Shown here piece by piece: positions 1 through 7,056 of a stretch of DNA of 8,972 nt. Origin of the DNA: an uncultured Prevotella sp. (lineage in GTDB: Bacteria; Bacteroidota; Bacteroidia; Bacteroidales; Bacteroidaceae). Every line of letters starts with the position of its first letter. The stretch's first letter is position 1. The translations under genes were made by a program, and so were the position numbers. The stretch covers positions 1 through 8,972 of the forward strand of contig CALBYK010000029.1 of assembly GCA_937889855.1 (NCBI GenBank), in the 5' to 3' direction. The notes under the pieces were generated by a model. The model was not told the origin of the DNA and did not search any database. It worked only from the letters and a program-made list of their open reading frames with translations.

Positions 1-21
1 TCTAATGTCGTTATTATTATG

Positions 22-75
22 ACGGACACCAAAGGCGGATATATTATTCCTCCATTGGTGTCCGTTGCTTTTTTT
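22..75 (+). terminator. Rho-independent terminator of a gene left of the window
   Basis: An 11-bp perfect stem pairs ACGGACACCAA (22-32) with TTGGTGTCCGT (55-65). It continues inward, after an A-A mismatch, with GGCGGA (34-39) against TCCTCC (48-53), which has one C-T mismatch, leaving an 8-base A/T loop. Seven T residues (69-75) follow at the base. This is the classic intrinsic terminator layout for rightward transcription. No gene lies between the window start and the hairpin, so it must serve a gene off the left edge. Confidence 0.85.
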
Positions 76-108
76 ATGTCTTTGCAATATATAAATTAAC
101 CGTTATGG

Positions 109-138
109 TTGCCCATAGAAAAAATATGTATACTTTTG
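109..138 (+). promoter_or_regulatory. Bacteroidetes-type promoter for the CDF/outer-membrane pair
   Basis: TACTTTTG (131-138) matches the Bacteroidetes -7 consensus TAnnTTTG. A TTG (109-111) lies 19 bp upstream, where the -33 element is expected. Transcription would start near 143-146, giving an A/T-rich leader of about 55-60 nt before the ATG at 202. The site lies just after the upstream terminator, as expected for a new transcription unit. The start site itself is inferred. Confidence 0.65.
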
Positions 139-201
139 TAGGCAACTATAAAAAAATATACAATATAATACAATAACATTTGAATTAACAACGTTATAAC
201 T

Positions 202-1134
202 ATGGTATCATTGAAAAGCTCTTGCCAGCCTAAGGCTGGCATTGAAGGCGGAGCACGCGAGCGCCGTATCTATCGTGTGACTTTGTATGGAGCAATAGCA
301 AATGTGTTGCTTTGTGTCGCAAAACTCGTAGCTGGTGTGTTGGGACGAAGTTCTGCGATGATTGCTGATGGCATTCATTCGCTCAGCGACCTCATAACCG
401 ATTTCATCGTTATTGTTTTCGTGCGCATATCGAGCAAGCCGCAGGACCGTGGACATGAGTATGGGCATGGCAAATACGAGACACTTGCCACTACCATCAT
501 AGGTTTGATGCTCCTGTTCGTGGGACTTGGCATTATGTGGAACAGTGTATCGCAGATATGGATGTGTTTGCACGGCACGCGCCTTGAATCGCCGGGGTTG
601 ATAGCTTTTGGTGCGGCAATATTGTCAATCGTAGTAAAGGAGCTGCTTTTCAGGTATACGCGCAATGAGGGGCGTAGACTTGAGTCTCAGGCGGTAATTG
701 CCAATGCATGGCATCATCGCAGTGACGCTTTCTCTTCTATTGGTACAGCCATTGGTATCGGTGGCGCTTTGTTGCTTGGCGAGCATTGGACGGTGCTCGA
801 CCCTATAGCTGCTCTTGTGGTGAGTGTGCTTATAATACGCGCCTCGATAGAGCAGCTCAAACCAAGTCTTGGCGAGCTTGTGGACAATTCTCTACCGGAG
901 GCTGTCGAGAAGCGAATCTATGCCGCCATTCTTGAATGTCCTGACGTTGCCGACCCGCACAATCTCCGCACGCGCAAGATAGGTAGCCGAGCTTCTGTTG
1001 ACGTGCATGTGCGTATGGACGGAAGCATGAGTCTTTTAGATGCCCACGACAAGACTAAGGACATTGAGCGGCGCATCAAGAAGATGCTTGGCGAGAACAC
1101 GTTTGTCATGATACATGTGGAGCCAAATAAGTAA
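202..1134 (+). CDS. Cation diffusion facilitator (CDF) family divalent metal transporter, FieF/YiiP-like
   Basis: This inner-membrane protein exports divalent cations (Zn, Cd, Fe or Mn type) in exchange for protons. The 310 residues match the usual CDF length. The first transmembrane helices span about residues 26-75. The membrane metal site is formed by H59 and D63 in the HSLSD motif and by H171 and D175 in the HHRSD motif. A second, YiiP-like interface site is seen as D82, H85 and H89 in DRGHEYGHGK. From about residue 225 a cytoplasmic ferredoxin-like dimerisation domain carries H253, H269, H282 and H305, at positions matching zinc ligands of YiiP. The intramembrane set is H-D-H-D, which in characterised families favours Zn/Cd, whereas FieF has D-D-H-D; the actual substrate is an inference. 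The ATG at 202 directly precedes the conserved region and follows a good promoter. The gene is probably co-transcribed with the outer-membrane protein 16 nt downstream. Confidence 0.93.
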   Translation: MVSLKSSCQPKAGIEGGARERRIYRVTLYGAIANVLLCVAKLVAGVLGRSSAMIADGIHSLSDLITDFIVIVFVRISSKPQDRGHEYGHGKYETLATTIIGLMLLFVGLGIMWNSVSQIWMCLHGTRLESPGLIAFGAAILSIVVKELLFRYTRNEGRRLESQAVIANAWHHRSDAFSSIGTAIGIGGALLLGEHWTVLDPIAALVVSVLIIRASIEQLKPSLGELVDNSLPEAVEKRIYAAILECPDVADPHNLRTRKIGSRASVDVHVRMDGSMSLLDAHDKTKDIERRIKKMLGENTFVMIHVEPNK

Positions 1135-1150
1135 TTATAAAGTATTGAAT

Positions 1151-1870
1151 ATGAGTGATAAGAAAAAAAAATTGTTGCCAGCGGTCTTTTTGATGATGTC
1201 AACTGTTGCAATTGCGCAGCAGCCTGGGGTGGGCACGGTGTCTATTATACCACGCATAGGAGTTAGCCTAGCCAATTTGCCTGGTGACGACATTTACACA
1301 GATGAAGGCACTACTCCCTTGTCGCCACGCTACAAGGCTGGTTTTCTTGGTGGGGTAGATGTCGACTGGCAGTTTATGCCTAACCTTTCGGTCATGCTCG
1401 GTGCACATTATGTGCAGCAGGGTTGCCGTTATGAGAACAATTCTTTTGAGTCAGACGTGTCGGGCAATGTCGTGAGCGGAAGCGGGTATAGCAACTGGTC
1501 AACACAGTTGCAGTATATCAACATGCCGCTCATGCTCAATGCCTACATCGGTCCTGGCTTTGCTTTGAAGGCCGGTGTTCAGGTTGGTTTCGCCTTGTCA
1601 GGCGAGATGAAGTATGACGAAATGGGGTATAGAAAGGACAAAGACAATAATATAACATACGAGGAGCCAGTGTCAAGAAAAATCAGTCTTGACAAGACTA
1701 TGAGAAGTGTTGTGTTTTCCATCCCTGTAGGTGTTTCTTACGAATATTCAAATGTCATTCTTGACGCGCGCTACAATATCGGACTGAATGGGTTCCAGGA
1801 CATAAAGGACTACAAGTCGTCAAGGAACAGTGTGTTCACTCTGAGTGCCGCGTATAGGTTTGAACTGTAA
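1151..1870 (+). CDS. Secreted outer-membrane beta-barrel protein (porin-like, function unknown)
   Basis: This 239-residue protein begins with a clear signal peptide: MSDKKKK, then the hydrophobic LLPAVFLMMSTVAIA, with likely signal peptidase I cleavage after A22 (AIA|QQ). The mature part alternates hydrophobic and polar residues, with Gly- and Tyr-rich strands such as VMLGAHYVQQG, LKAGVQVGFAL and VILDARYNIGL. It ends in a terminal strand, FTLSAAYRFEL. This is typical of the small barrel family common in Bacteroidetes (outer membrane protein beta-barrel domain, about 8 strands). An in-frame ATG at 1115 lies inside the preceding gene and would put 12 extra residues before the signal peptide, so I chose the ATG at 1151. 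The gene follows the metal transporter by 16 nt and ends just before a strong terminator. Its cargo or function cannot be read from the sequence; a role in metal passage is only suggested by its neighbour. Confidence 0.8.
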   Translation: MSDKKKKLLPAVFLMMSTVAIAQQPGVGTVSIIPRIGVSLANLPGDDIYTDEGTTPLSPRYKAGFLGGVDVDWQFMPNLSVMLGAHYVQQGCRYENNSFESDVSGNVVSGSGYSNWSTQLQYINMPLMLNAYIGPGFALKAGVQVGFALSGEMKYDEMGYRKDKDNNITYEEPVSRKISLDKTMRSVVFSIPVGVSYEYSNVILDARYNIGLNGFQDIKDYKSSRNSVFTLSAAYRFEL

Positions 1871-1896
1871 GGAAATGGTAGCGTCGTGGCGTCGTA

Positions 1897-1945
1897 CGTA
1901 AAAAGAAATGGGGTATCTTTAGAAGATACCCCATTTCTTTTTACG
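1897..1945. terminator. Bidirectional terminator shared by convergent genes
   Basis: A perfect 23-bp inverted repeat has arms at 1897-1919 and 1923-1945 and a 3-base loop (TAG, 1920-1922). Each arm has a G/C core (GGGG/CCCC) flanked outward by a run of five A or five T, so both strands read as A-tract, stem, T-tract. It lies 26 bp after the outer-membrane gene stop and ends that transcript on the + strand. On the - strand it is embedded in the last codons of the HAD gene, whose TAA stop (1921-1919) falls at the loop. Confidence 0.93.
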
Positions 1946-2344
1946 TTTAGGCTTGTCATTGTTGAATGTCGGTTGTTGTGACATCATGTCATACCATGTC
2001 TGTTTGTTGTGTACCATATTATATATGGTTCCCCAGTCGGGCAGTCCGCCAATGTTGCGGTCGTCAATGAACAGGTCGGCCTTGAGCTTGCGTGAGAAGT
2101 GGTTGTTGTTGGTAAGCGTCTCTTCAGGATAGTCGCGGTTAATGGCATAGAATTCCACGCCACGCTCGCGGCACCACTCAACGGCTTCGTCTAGCAGCTT
2201 GCCCTCGCGCACGCTCCATAGAATGATCTTGTGCTGTTCCTTTATGAGCATCTTGAGGGTTTCGGTCGCGAAAGGAATTTCGCGACCGATAGCCGGATAT
2301 CTGTGTTCGACGATAGTACCATCGAAATCAACAGCTATAACCAT
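1919..2344 (-). CDS. Small HAD-superfamily hydrolase, probable phosphatase
   Basis: This cytosolic protein has 141 residues and the haloacid dehalogenase core without a large cap domain. Motif I is DFDGTIV, with nucleophile D6 and acid/base D8. Motif II is the serine in LWSVREG (S44). A lysine for motif III is K86 or K88 in SRKLKAD, and motif IV is the FIDDRN pair D94/D95. It resembles, from memory, a conserved Bacteroidales family of short HAD proteins whose type member in B. thetaiotaomicron (BT_0820) has a structure but no firm substrate. The gene starts 25 nt after the tyrosine kinase stop with no recognisable promoter between them, so it is probably the last gene of that operon. The C-terminal tail KRKKKWGIF is encoded by one arm of the terminator stem. 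The reaction is likely phosphate-ester hydrolysis on a small molecule or sugar phosphate, but the substrate is unknown. Confidence 0.85.
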   Translation of the reverse strand: MVIAVDFDGTIVEHRYPAIGREIPFATETLKMLIKEQHKIILWSVREGKLLDEAVEWCRERGVEFYAINRDYPEETLTNNNHFSRKLKADLFIDDRNIGGLPDWGTIYNMVHNKQTWYDMMSQQPTFNNDKPKRKKKWGIF

Positions 2345-2369
2345 ATTAGTTTTTTTTAATATTGTTTTT

Positions 2370-4898
2370 TTACTTCTTTATTGAATTGTCGTTCTTGTTG
2401 CCGTAGCCACTGTTGCTGTATGAGCCATAAGTGCCGTAGCTTGAGAATGTGTTTGCGCTGCCGTAGCTGCCATAGTGCCCGTACTTTCCGTATTTCCCGT
2501 ACTTTCCATAGCCATAGGCATAGCCATATTTCTTCTTCGACATGTCGATACCGTTGATGATGACGCAGATGTTAGGCAGTTTTTTCTGCGCTGCAAGCGA
2601 GTTTATGAGGTCGAAGCTTGACTTGGCTGTATAGTCGGCACGGCACATGTATATTGTCATGTCGGCTACACGGCTCAATATTAGAGTGTCGGTAACCATT
2701 CCCACTGGTGCAGTGTCGATGAGTACATAGTCGTAGTCTTCCTTTAGCAGGTTGATAATGGTGTCAAGCGATTTGCGTGACACCAGCTCTGCCGGGTTAG
2801 GCGGGATTGGGCCAGCCATGAGCAAGTCGAGATTCTTGTTGATGCCCGACGGGACAATCTGCTCCTTAATGTCTTCCTTGGTGGGATTGTCGTGTACGAG
2901 CAGATTGGTGATGCCGTGCTTGAAGTCGTTTATCTCAAACAGCTGTGCAAGACGCGGCTTGCGCACGTCGAGTCCGATGAGTACGACCTTCTTGCCAAGC
3001 AGTGCGAAACTTACGGCAAGGTTGGAAGTGGTGAACGTCTTTCCCTCTCCTGATGTCGTTGATGTTGCCATGATGACTTTCTGTGTGTCCTTGAGAATGA
3101 ACTGCACGTTGGAGCGTATGGAGCGGAAAATCTCTTCCATGATATTGTTGGTGTTCTCGTGCACCACAATGTCCGCCTTTGTCTTGGCCGTCTCGCTTGC
3201 GATGGCAACGTCGCCTATGATTGGCAGAGTGGTGAGTTTAGCCACATCATCGTGTCCCTCAATCTTGTAGCGGAAGTAGCTGATGAGGAACAGTATGCTG
3301 GTAGGAATGGCAAGTCCGAGCACCAATGCAATGAGCAATATAATCGAGCTCTTTGGACTGATCTTGCCAGTTACGAGCGGAGCGTCCACAACCTTGCCCT
3401 TGTCGGCGGTAGCTGCAAGCGAGATGGAGTTCTCCTCGCGCTTCTGAAGGAGCATGAGGTAGAGTCCTGATTTCACTTCCTGCTGACGGCCAATCTGTGT
3501 AAGGATGCGCTCTTGTGCCGGTGTTGACGAAATCTGTCCTGAATATGTATTATACTGTTGCTGTACGCTGTTGCGCTGTATCTCGGCGTTGCGCTGTGCC
3601 TGTGACATGGCGCGGCGTATGCTTGACGTGAGGTCGTCGAGTTGTGATGTGAGCGGGGTAACAGACGGAGAGTTCTCGCTGGCGCTGCGTAGCAGACGGT
3701 TGCGCTCAATGGCAATGTCGTTGTATTTGTTGATGAGCATTGTTGACGACTGGTCGGTCAGTCCTACATTTGACGGCAGAGTCTGGTACTTGTTGGCTGG
3801 CTCGTTCATGTAGTCATTGATGCTGCGCAGGAGCTCTATTTGCATGTTCATCTCAGCAAGTTTCTGTGTGTAAGTGTCAGAACTTGCCACAGTCTGTGCC
3901 GAGTTGAGCTTGGGGTCGATGATGCCATAGCGGCGCTTCGTTGATTCCAAGCTGCCTTCCGTAGCTCCCAGCTCGCTGTTGATTTTCTCCAGGCGGCTGT
4001 TGATAAACTGTTCTGTGCGCATGGCAATCTCGTTCTTGTCCTCGTTGGCCTCGCGGTTGTAGCATAGGATGAGTTGGTTGAGATAGTCGGTAGCACGCAT
4101 AGGTACAGCATCCTTGAGTACAATCTCGGCAATTGTTGTTGTCTTTGATGTCTGGCTCACAGTCATAGCCTTAGTGTAGGCTGTTCCTGCCATAAGTGGT
4201 GACACGATGATAGCCGATAGAGTTTTGTCGTCAGGCATTTTGTATGCAGGGTTCTGCTTGAAGCTTATTACGCCTACGCTTGTGTTTATGTTGTAAGGCA
4301 GGCGGGCGACAGTACGGTCAATTTTATAATTGACAGGTTTTTTGTCAGGGTCGTTAGGCACGTATGTGTATTTGCCGGTGATGTGGTACTTTCCGTTCTC
4401 GAGCTTCACTTTCAAGAATATTGGCATCTTGAGCTTGTCAAGATTGCTTGCATCGAGGTCGATGTTGATAGGCTGTGTCTGGTAGAGTGTGTGTCCTTTC
4501 ACCGTTCCGGACATCTTGTAGCTTACGTATAGCTTGAGGTCTCTTACGGCCTCGCTTGCCAGTGACGTGGACCCGAGGATGACCATCTCGTTGTCAATAC
4601 CGTTAGAATTGCTCATTATACCAAGTGTGTTTGACGCGAGCAACTGGCTTGCGGCGGCCGACCTGTTTCTTGGGCTGTTCTGGTCGTCCTTGATGAGTAG
4701 TTTCACATCAGCCTGATATATCGGCGTGGCGTATCTTAGGTAGATGGCAGCCAAGCCAAGACAGATTATGATTGAGAGGACAAACCATTTCCAGTTGAGG
4801 ATGACCATAGTGTATATGGCCTTCAGGTCGAAAGATGAATTCTCTTCCTCGTTTTCTTGCTGTACATTGTATATTACAGCTTTCTTGTTTTCTTCCAT
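2370..4898 (-). CDS. Wzc-type polysaccharide co-polymerase with BY-kinase (tyrosine autokinase) domain
   Basis: This 842-residue inner-membrane protein controls chain length and export of capsular or exopolysaccharide. Its order is: cytoplasmic N-terminus; first transmembrane helix about 38-54; large periplasmic Wzz-type region with long helical segments (about 55-510); second helix about 515-537; then the cytoplasmic kinase. The kinase has the oligomerisation motif ExxRxxR (E589, R592, R595), Walker A TTSGEGKT with K620, Walker A' LIGLDVRKP with D644, and Walker B VLIDTAP with D728. A C-terminal tyrosine cluster holds 13 Tyr between residues 791 and 832, mostly in Tyr-Gly repeats. Cycling of phosphorylation on this tail is what regulates polymer assembly in known family members. 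An in-frame TTG lies five codons upstream (4913), but the ATG at 4898 is the more likely start. The gene follows rfbA by 43 nt. No Wza exporter, Wzy polymerase or Wzb phosphatase is present in the window. Confidence 0.95.
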   Translation of the reverse strand: MEENKKAVIYNVQQENEEENSSFDLKAIYTMVILNWKWFVLSIIICLGLAAIYLRYATPIYQADVKLLIKDDQNSPRNRSAAASQLLASNTLGIMSNSNGIDNEMVILGSTSLASEAVRDLKLYVSYKMSGTVKGHTLYQTQPINIDLDASNLDKLKMPIFLKVKLENGKYHITGKYTYVPNDPDKKPVNYKIDRTVARLPYNINTSVGVISFKQNPAYKMPDDKTLSAIIVSPLMAGTAYTKAMTVSQTSKTTTIAEIVLKDAVPMRATDYLNQLILCYNREANEDKNEIAMRTEQFINSRLEKINSELGATEGSLESTKRRYGIIDPKLNSAQTVASSDTYTQKLAEMNMQIELLRSINDYMNEPANKYQTLPSNVGLTDQSSTMLINKYNDIAIERNRLLRSASENSPSVTPLTSQLDDLTSSIRRAMSQAQRNAEIQRNSVQQQYNTYSGQISSTPAQERILTQIGRQQEVKSGLYLMLLQKREENSISLAATADKGKVVDAPLVTGKISPKSSIILLIALVLGLAIPTSILFLISYFRYKIEGHDDVAKLTTLPIIGDVAIASETAKTKADIVVHENTNNIMEEIFRSIRSNVQFILKDTQKVIMATSTTSGEGKTFTTSNLAVSFALLGKKVVLIGLDVRKPRLAQLFEINDFKHGITNLLVHDNPTKEDIKEQIVPSGINKNLDLLMAGPIPPNPAELVSRKSLDTIINLLKEDYDYVLIDTAPVGMVTDTLILSRVADMTIYMCRADYTAKSSFDLINSLAAQKKLPNICVIINGIDMSKKKYGYAYGYGKYGKYGKYGHYGSYGSANTFSSYGTYGSYSNSGYGNKNDNSIKK

Positions 4899-4941
4899 TG
4901 TTGTTCTATGCAATAAAAAGTATTTTGTTTTAGTTTTGGCT

Positions 4942-5812
4942 TTACTTGTTTCCCGCTGCTAGTTGCAGAAGGTATTTGCCATAGCTGTTCTTGCTCATTG
5001 GCTCTGCTATACTTGATAGTTGCTCGCTGTCAATCCATCCTTTCTTGAAGGCGATTTCCTCAAGACATGCCACCTTAAGTCCTTGCCTCTTCTCTATAAC
5101 CTCAATGAATGTGCTTGCCTCTGACAGGCTGTCATGAGTTCCGGTGTCTAGCCATGCGAAGCCGCGTTGCAGAGTCTTTACCTTGAGGTTGCCATCGTTC
5201 AGATACTCCTGGTTGACGGTGGTTATCTCCAATTCGCCACGCTTGCTTGGCTTTATGCGCCTTGCAATGTCAACCACGTTGTTTGGGTAGAAGTAGAGCC
5301 CTACGACAGCATAGTTGCTTTTCGGGTGCTCTGGCTTTTCCTCTATACTGAGGCAGTTGCCGTCTGCGTCGAATTCTGCCACACCATAACGCTCGGGGTC
5401 GTTGACGTAGTAGCCGAATACAGTGGCTTTGCCATTCTGTTCCACGTTTACCACGCTTTCATGAAGAAGCTGCGTGAATCCGGCACCATAGAATATGTTG
5501 TCGCCAAGAACAAGGCAGGCTGAGTCGCCTGCGAGGAAATCGGCACCTATGAGGAACGCCTGGGCAAGGCCACCTGGATGCATATTCGAAGTGGACACCG
5601 AAGTCGCTGCCGTCACCAAGTAGACGTTTGAATGAGGGAAGGTCAGCGGGTGTGGAAATGATGAGTATCTCCCTGATATCAGCGAGCATAAGTACGGATA
5701 TAGGGTAGTATATCATTGGCTTGTCAAAGATGGGGATAAGCTGCTTGCTTATTCCCTTGGTGATGGGGTAGAGGCGTGTGCCCGATCCGCCAGCTAAAAC
5801 GATTCCTTTCAT
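4942..5812 (-). pseudogene. rfbA: Glucose-1-phosphate thymidylyltransferase, frameshifted by an apparent 11-nt deletion
   Basis: RmlA/RfbA joins glucose-1-phosphate and dTTP to give dTDP-glucose, the first step to dTDP-L-rhamnose for surface polysaccharides. Residues 1-78 (5812-5579) carry the nucleotide-binding start LAGGSGTRLYPITKG and run to FGVHFEYA. The rest (5577-4942) is in another frame, beginning PGGLAQAFLIG and including metal-binding VLGDN, EEKP, GELEIT and WLDTGTH. Family members have about seven residues (such as VQPSPDG) between YA and LAQ, which needs 21 nt; only 10 are present. Restoring 11 nt fixes the frame and gives 293 residues, the normal length. The lost segment includes the Gln that contacts the thymine base in known RmlA structures. 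No other lesion is visible, and both parts are otherwise well conserved. So this is either a very recent mutation or a sequence error. As written, translation from the ATG makes a 117-residue product. Confidence 0.9.
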
Positions 5813-5865
5813 AGTTTATTGGTGTGTTGTGTGTTGATAAAATGTAGAATGTACATAAAAGCGTA

Positions 5866-5873
5866 CAAAGTTA
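5866..5873 (-). promoter_or_regulatory. rfbA: Possible -7 element for the rfbA operon
   Basis: On the - strand the sequence TAACTTTG (5873 to 5866) matches the Bacteroidetes -7 consensus TAnnTTTG, 53 bp before the rfbA ATG. It lies in the 226-bp divergent intergenic region, which holds no convincing gene. No TTG-like -33 element is found at the expected distance, so the promoter may be weak or need an activator. The call rests on one short match. Confidence 0.4.
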
Positions 5874-5966
5874 ATAATAAAAGTTGGAATAATACGTTTG
5901 GTTTCAATAATTTTAAGATATCCAGTATGGATTGTGCAAATAATTTCCCATATAGCCTTAAAAGTA

Positions 5967-5997
5967 TTGTGGAATTGGAATAGTTTTCGTACTTTTG
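5967..5997 (+). promoter_or_regulatory. Bacteroidetes-type promoter for the 210-residue protein
   Basis: TACTTTTG (5990-5997) is an exact TAnnTTTG -7 element, and TTG (5967-5969) lies 20 bp upstream as a -33 element. Transcription would begin near 6003, leaving an A-rich leader of about 35 nt before the ATG at 6039. The -7 octamer is identical to the one before the CDF gene at 131-138. Confidence 0.65.
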
Positions 5998-6038
5998 CAT
6001 AGTTAATGTAAAAAGAAAGAACAAACAAGAATATCAAA

Positions 6039-6671
6039 ATGGGATTTTTATCAAGATTTTTTGGGAAAAAAGAAGACAATAGCAATACAGGAGGAATGGA
6101 AGACTACATGCAGCTTGTGCGTGTTTATTTTCAGGCCTCCATTGCATCGGCCGTAGGCATTACAAACCTTTCGATGCTGCCCGATTTGCGAGTGTTCAAA
6201 TCGACGCTTCATGTGCCTACTGTCAACAACAAACTTGGTGTAGGCGAACGTAGCGCATGCCGCAAGATGCTCAAGGAAATATACGGCACAGACGATGGCT
6301 TTTTTAAGGAGATAGACCAGAGCATACGCAAGAATTGCCGAAAGATGCAGGACGTACAGGTATATCTTGTCCAGTTTCAGAACTTCACGCAGGACCTTAT
6401 GATGCTCATGGGCAACCTCATGAAATTCAAGCTTCGCCTTCCTTCTGTCTTCAAGACGGCTCTTTACAAGATGACAGACAAGACCGTGGGTGAGATATTC
6501 ACGAAGAACGATTACTCTGACCCTGCCGTCCTAAAGGCAGTTGTAGCCATACGACAGTACAACCATCGCTTGGGCTTTACCCAGAAGTGGGTCACAGATT
6601 TTGTGTATCAGGTTGTGATGCTTGCAAAAAAAGAGCCGAAGCCTGCCGACGATGACAAACAGAAGAAATAA
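6039..6671 (+). CDS. Conserved-looking hypothetical protein with an amphipathic N-terminus
   Basis: I do not recognise a named family for this 210-residue protein. It starts MGFLSRFFGKKED, a short segment with hydrophobic and basic residues that could form an amphipathic helix lying on the membrane. It has no signal peptide and no true transmembrane segment. The body looks mainly helical and is rich in Met, Lys and Phe, with stretches such as NFTQDLMMLMGNLMKFKLRLP, shown here only in part as DLMMLMGNLMKF. The tail KKEPKPADDDKQKK is charged and probably disordered. It has its own good promoter and codon use like its neighbours, so it is very likely a real gene. It lies 81 bp before the coiled-coil/zapA/rny group, which has a separate promoter. 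A cytoplasmic, membrane-associated role is inference only. Confidence 0.8.
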   Translation: MGFLSRFFGKKEDNSNTGGMEDYMQLVRVYFQASIASAVGITNLSMLPDLRVFKSTLHVPTVNNKLGVGERSACRKMLKEIYGTDDGFFKEIDQSIRKNCRKMQDVQVYLVQFQNFTQDLMMLMGNLMKFKLRLPSVFKTALYKMTDKTVGEIFTKNDYSDPAVLKAVVAIRQYNHRLGFTQKWVTDFVYQVVMLAKKEPKPADDDKQKK

Positions 6672-6703
6672 GGGACAGTTGAGCAAAAAACTGCCAATAT
6701 TTT

Positions 6704-6734
6704 TTGTGGCGTTCACAGAAATAAATTAATTTTG
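6704..6734 (+). promoter_or_regulatory. Bacteroidetes-type promoter for the coiled-coil/zapA/rny group
   Basis: TAATTTTG (6727-6734) matches TAnnTTTG exactly, and TTG (6704-6706), at the end of a T-run, lies 20 bp upstream. The start of transcription would be about 6740, leaving a very short leader of roughly a dozen bases before the ATG at 6753. The downstream genes may therefore be expressed independently of the 210-residue protein. Confidence 0.65.
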
Positions 6735-6752
6735 TAATCAAAAAGTAGCATA

Positions 6753-7052
6753 ATGGAAGCTGACGCCAAATCTATCGACCTTTTCACTACCCGTGTCAGG
6801 CAGATGATTCTCCAATATGACGAACTTAGAAGGCGCAATGTGGAGTTTGCGGCTACCGTCAGCGAGCTAAAGACGCGCATCGGTGAGCTTGAGTCCCAAC
6901 TGGAGCAGATGCGCAACGACTATAACAGCTTGAAAATGGCGCGCATGGTGGAGATTACAAATGGCGACATGGAAACGGCGCAGAAACGTCTCGCCAAGCT
7001 CATACGCGATGTTGACAAGTGTATAACGCTTGTCAGCGGCAAGCAGGAGTGA
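6753..7052 (+). CDS. Short coiled-coil protein upstream of zapA, candidate ZapB-like divisome partner
   Basis: This cytosolic protein has 99 residues and is almost entirely helical. Residues about 10-70 show heptad-like spacing of Leu, Val, Ile and Met with many Glu, Arg and Gln, seen in stretches such as LKTRIGELESQLEQMRNDY, which points to a coiled coil. The C-terminal part, AQKRLAKLIRDVDKCITLV, looks more specific than the coil and resembles, from memory, small proteins found before zapA in other Bacteroidetes. The gene is first in a likely transcript with zapA (61 nt later) and rny. ZapB of Enterobacteria is a similarly short coiled coil that binds ZapA, so a ZapB-like role is plausible. 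This rests on context and architecture, not on demonstrated sequence homology. Confidence 0.85.
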   Translation: MEADAKSIDLFTTRVRQMILQYDELRRRNVEFAATVSELKTRIGELESQLEQMRNDYNSLKMARMVEITNGDMETAQKRLAKLIRDVDKCITLVSGKQE

Positions 7053-7056
7053 GCCG

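Noticed and set aside
1115..1150. ATG at 1115 as the start of the outer-membrane protein
   Set aside because: It lies inside the CDF gene and would put 12 residues ahead of a clear signal peptide that starts at the ATG at 1151.
2752..3270. Forward open frame of 172 codons across the kinase gene
   Set aside because: It is antisense to the Walker motif region of the BY-kinase, with no promoter and a translation of low complexity (Ser, Met, Leu).
4896..4913. TTG at 4913 as the start of the kinase gene
   Set aside because: An ATG five codons later at 4898 begins a typical N-terminus, and TTG starts are rare in this group.
5816..6085. Reverse-strand frames of 71 and 89 codons in the divergent gap
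   Set aside because: They are A/T-rich, overlap each other and the promoters for both flanking genes, and one runs into the 210-residue gene. They do not look like protein.
6676..6705. Terminator after the 210-residue gene
   Set aside because: Only a five-pair stem (CAGTT/AACTG) can form, and the T-run after it is separated from the stem and belongs to the next promoter's -33 element.
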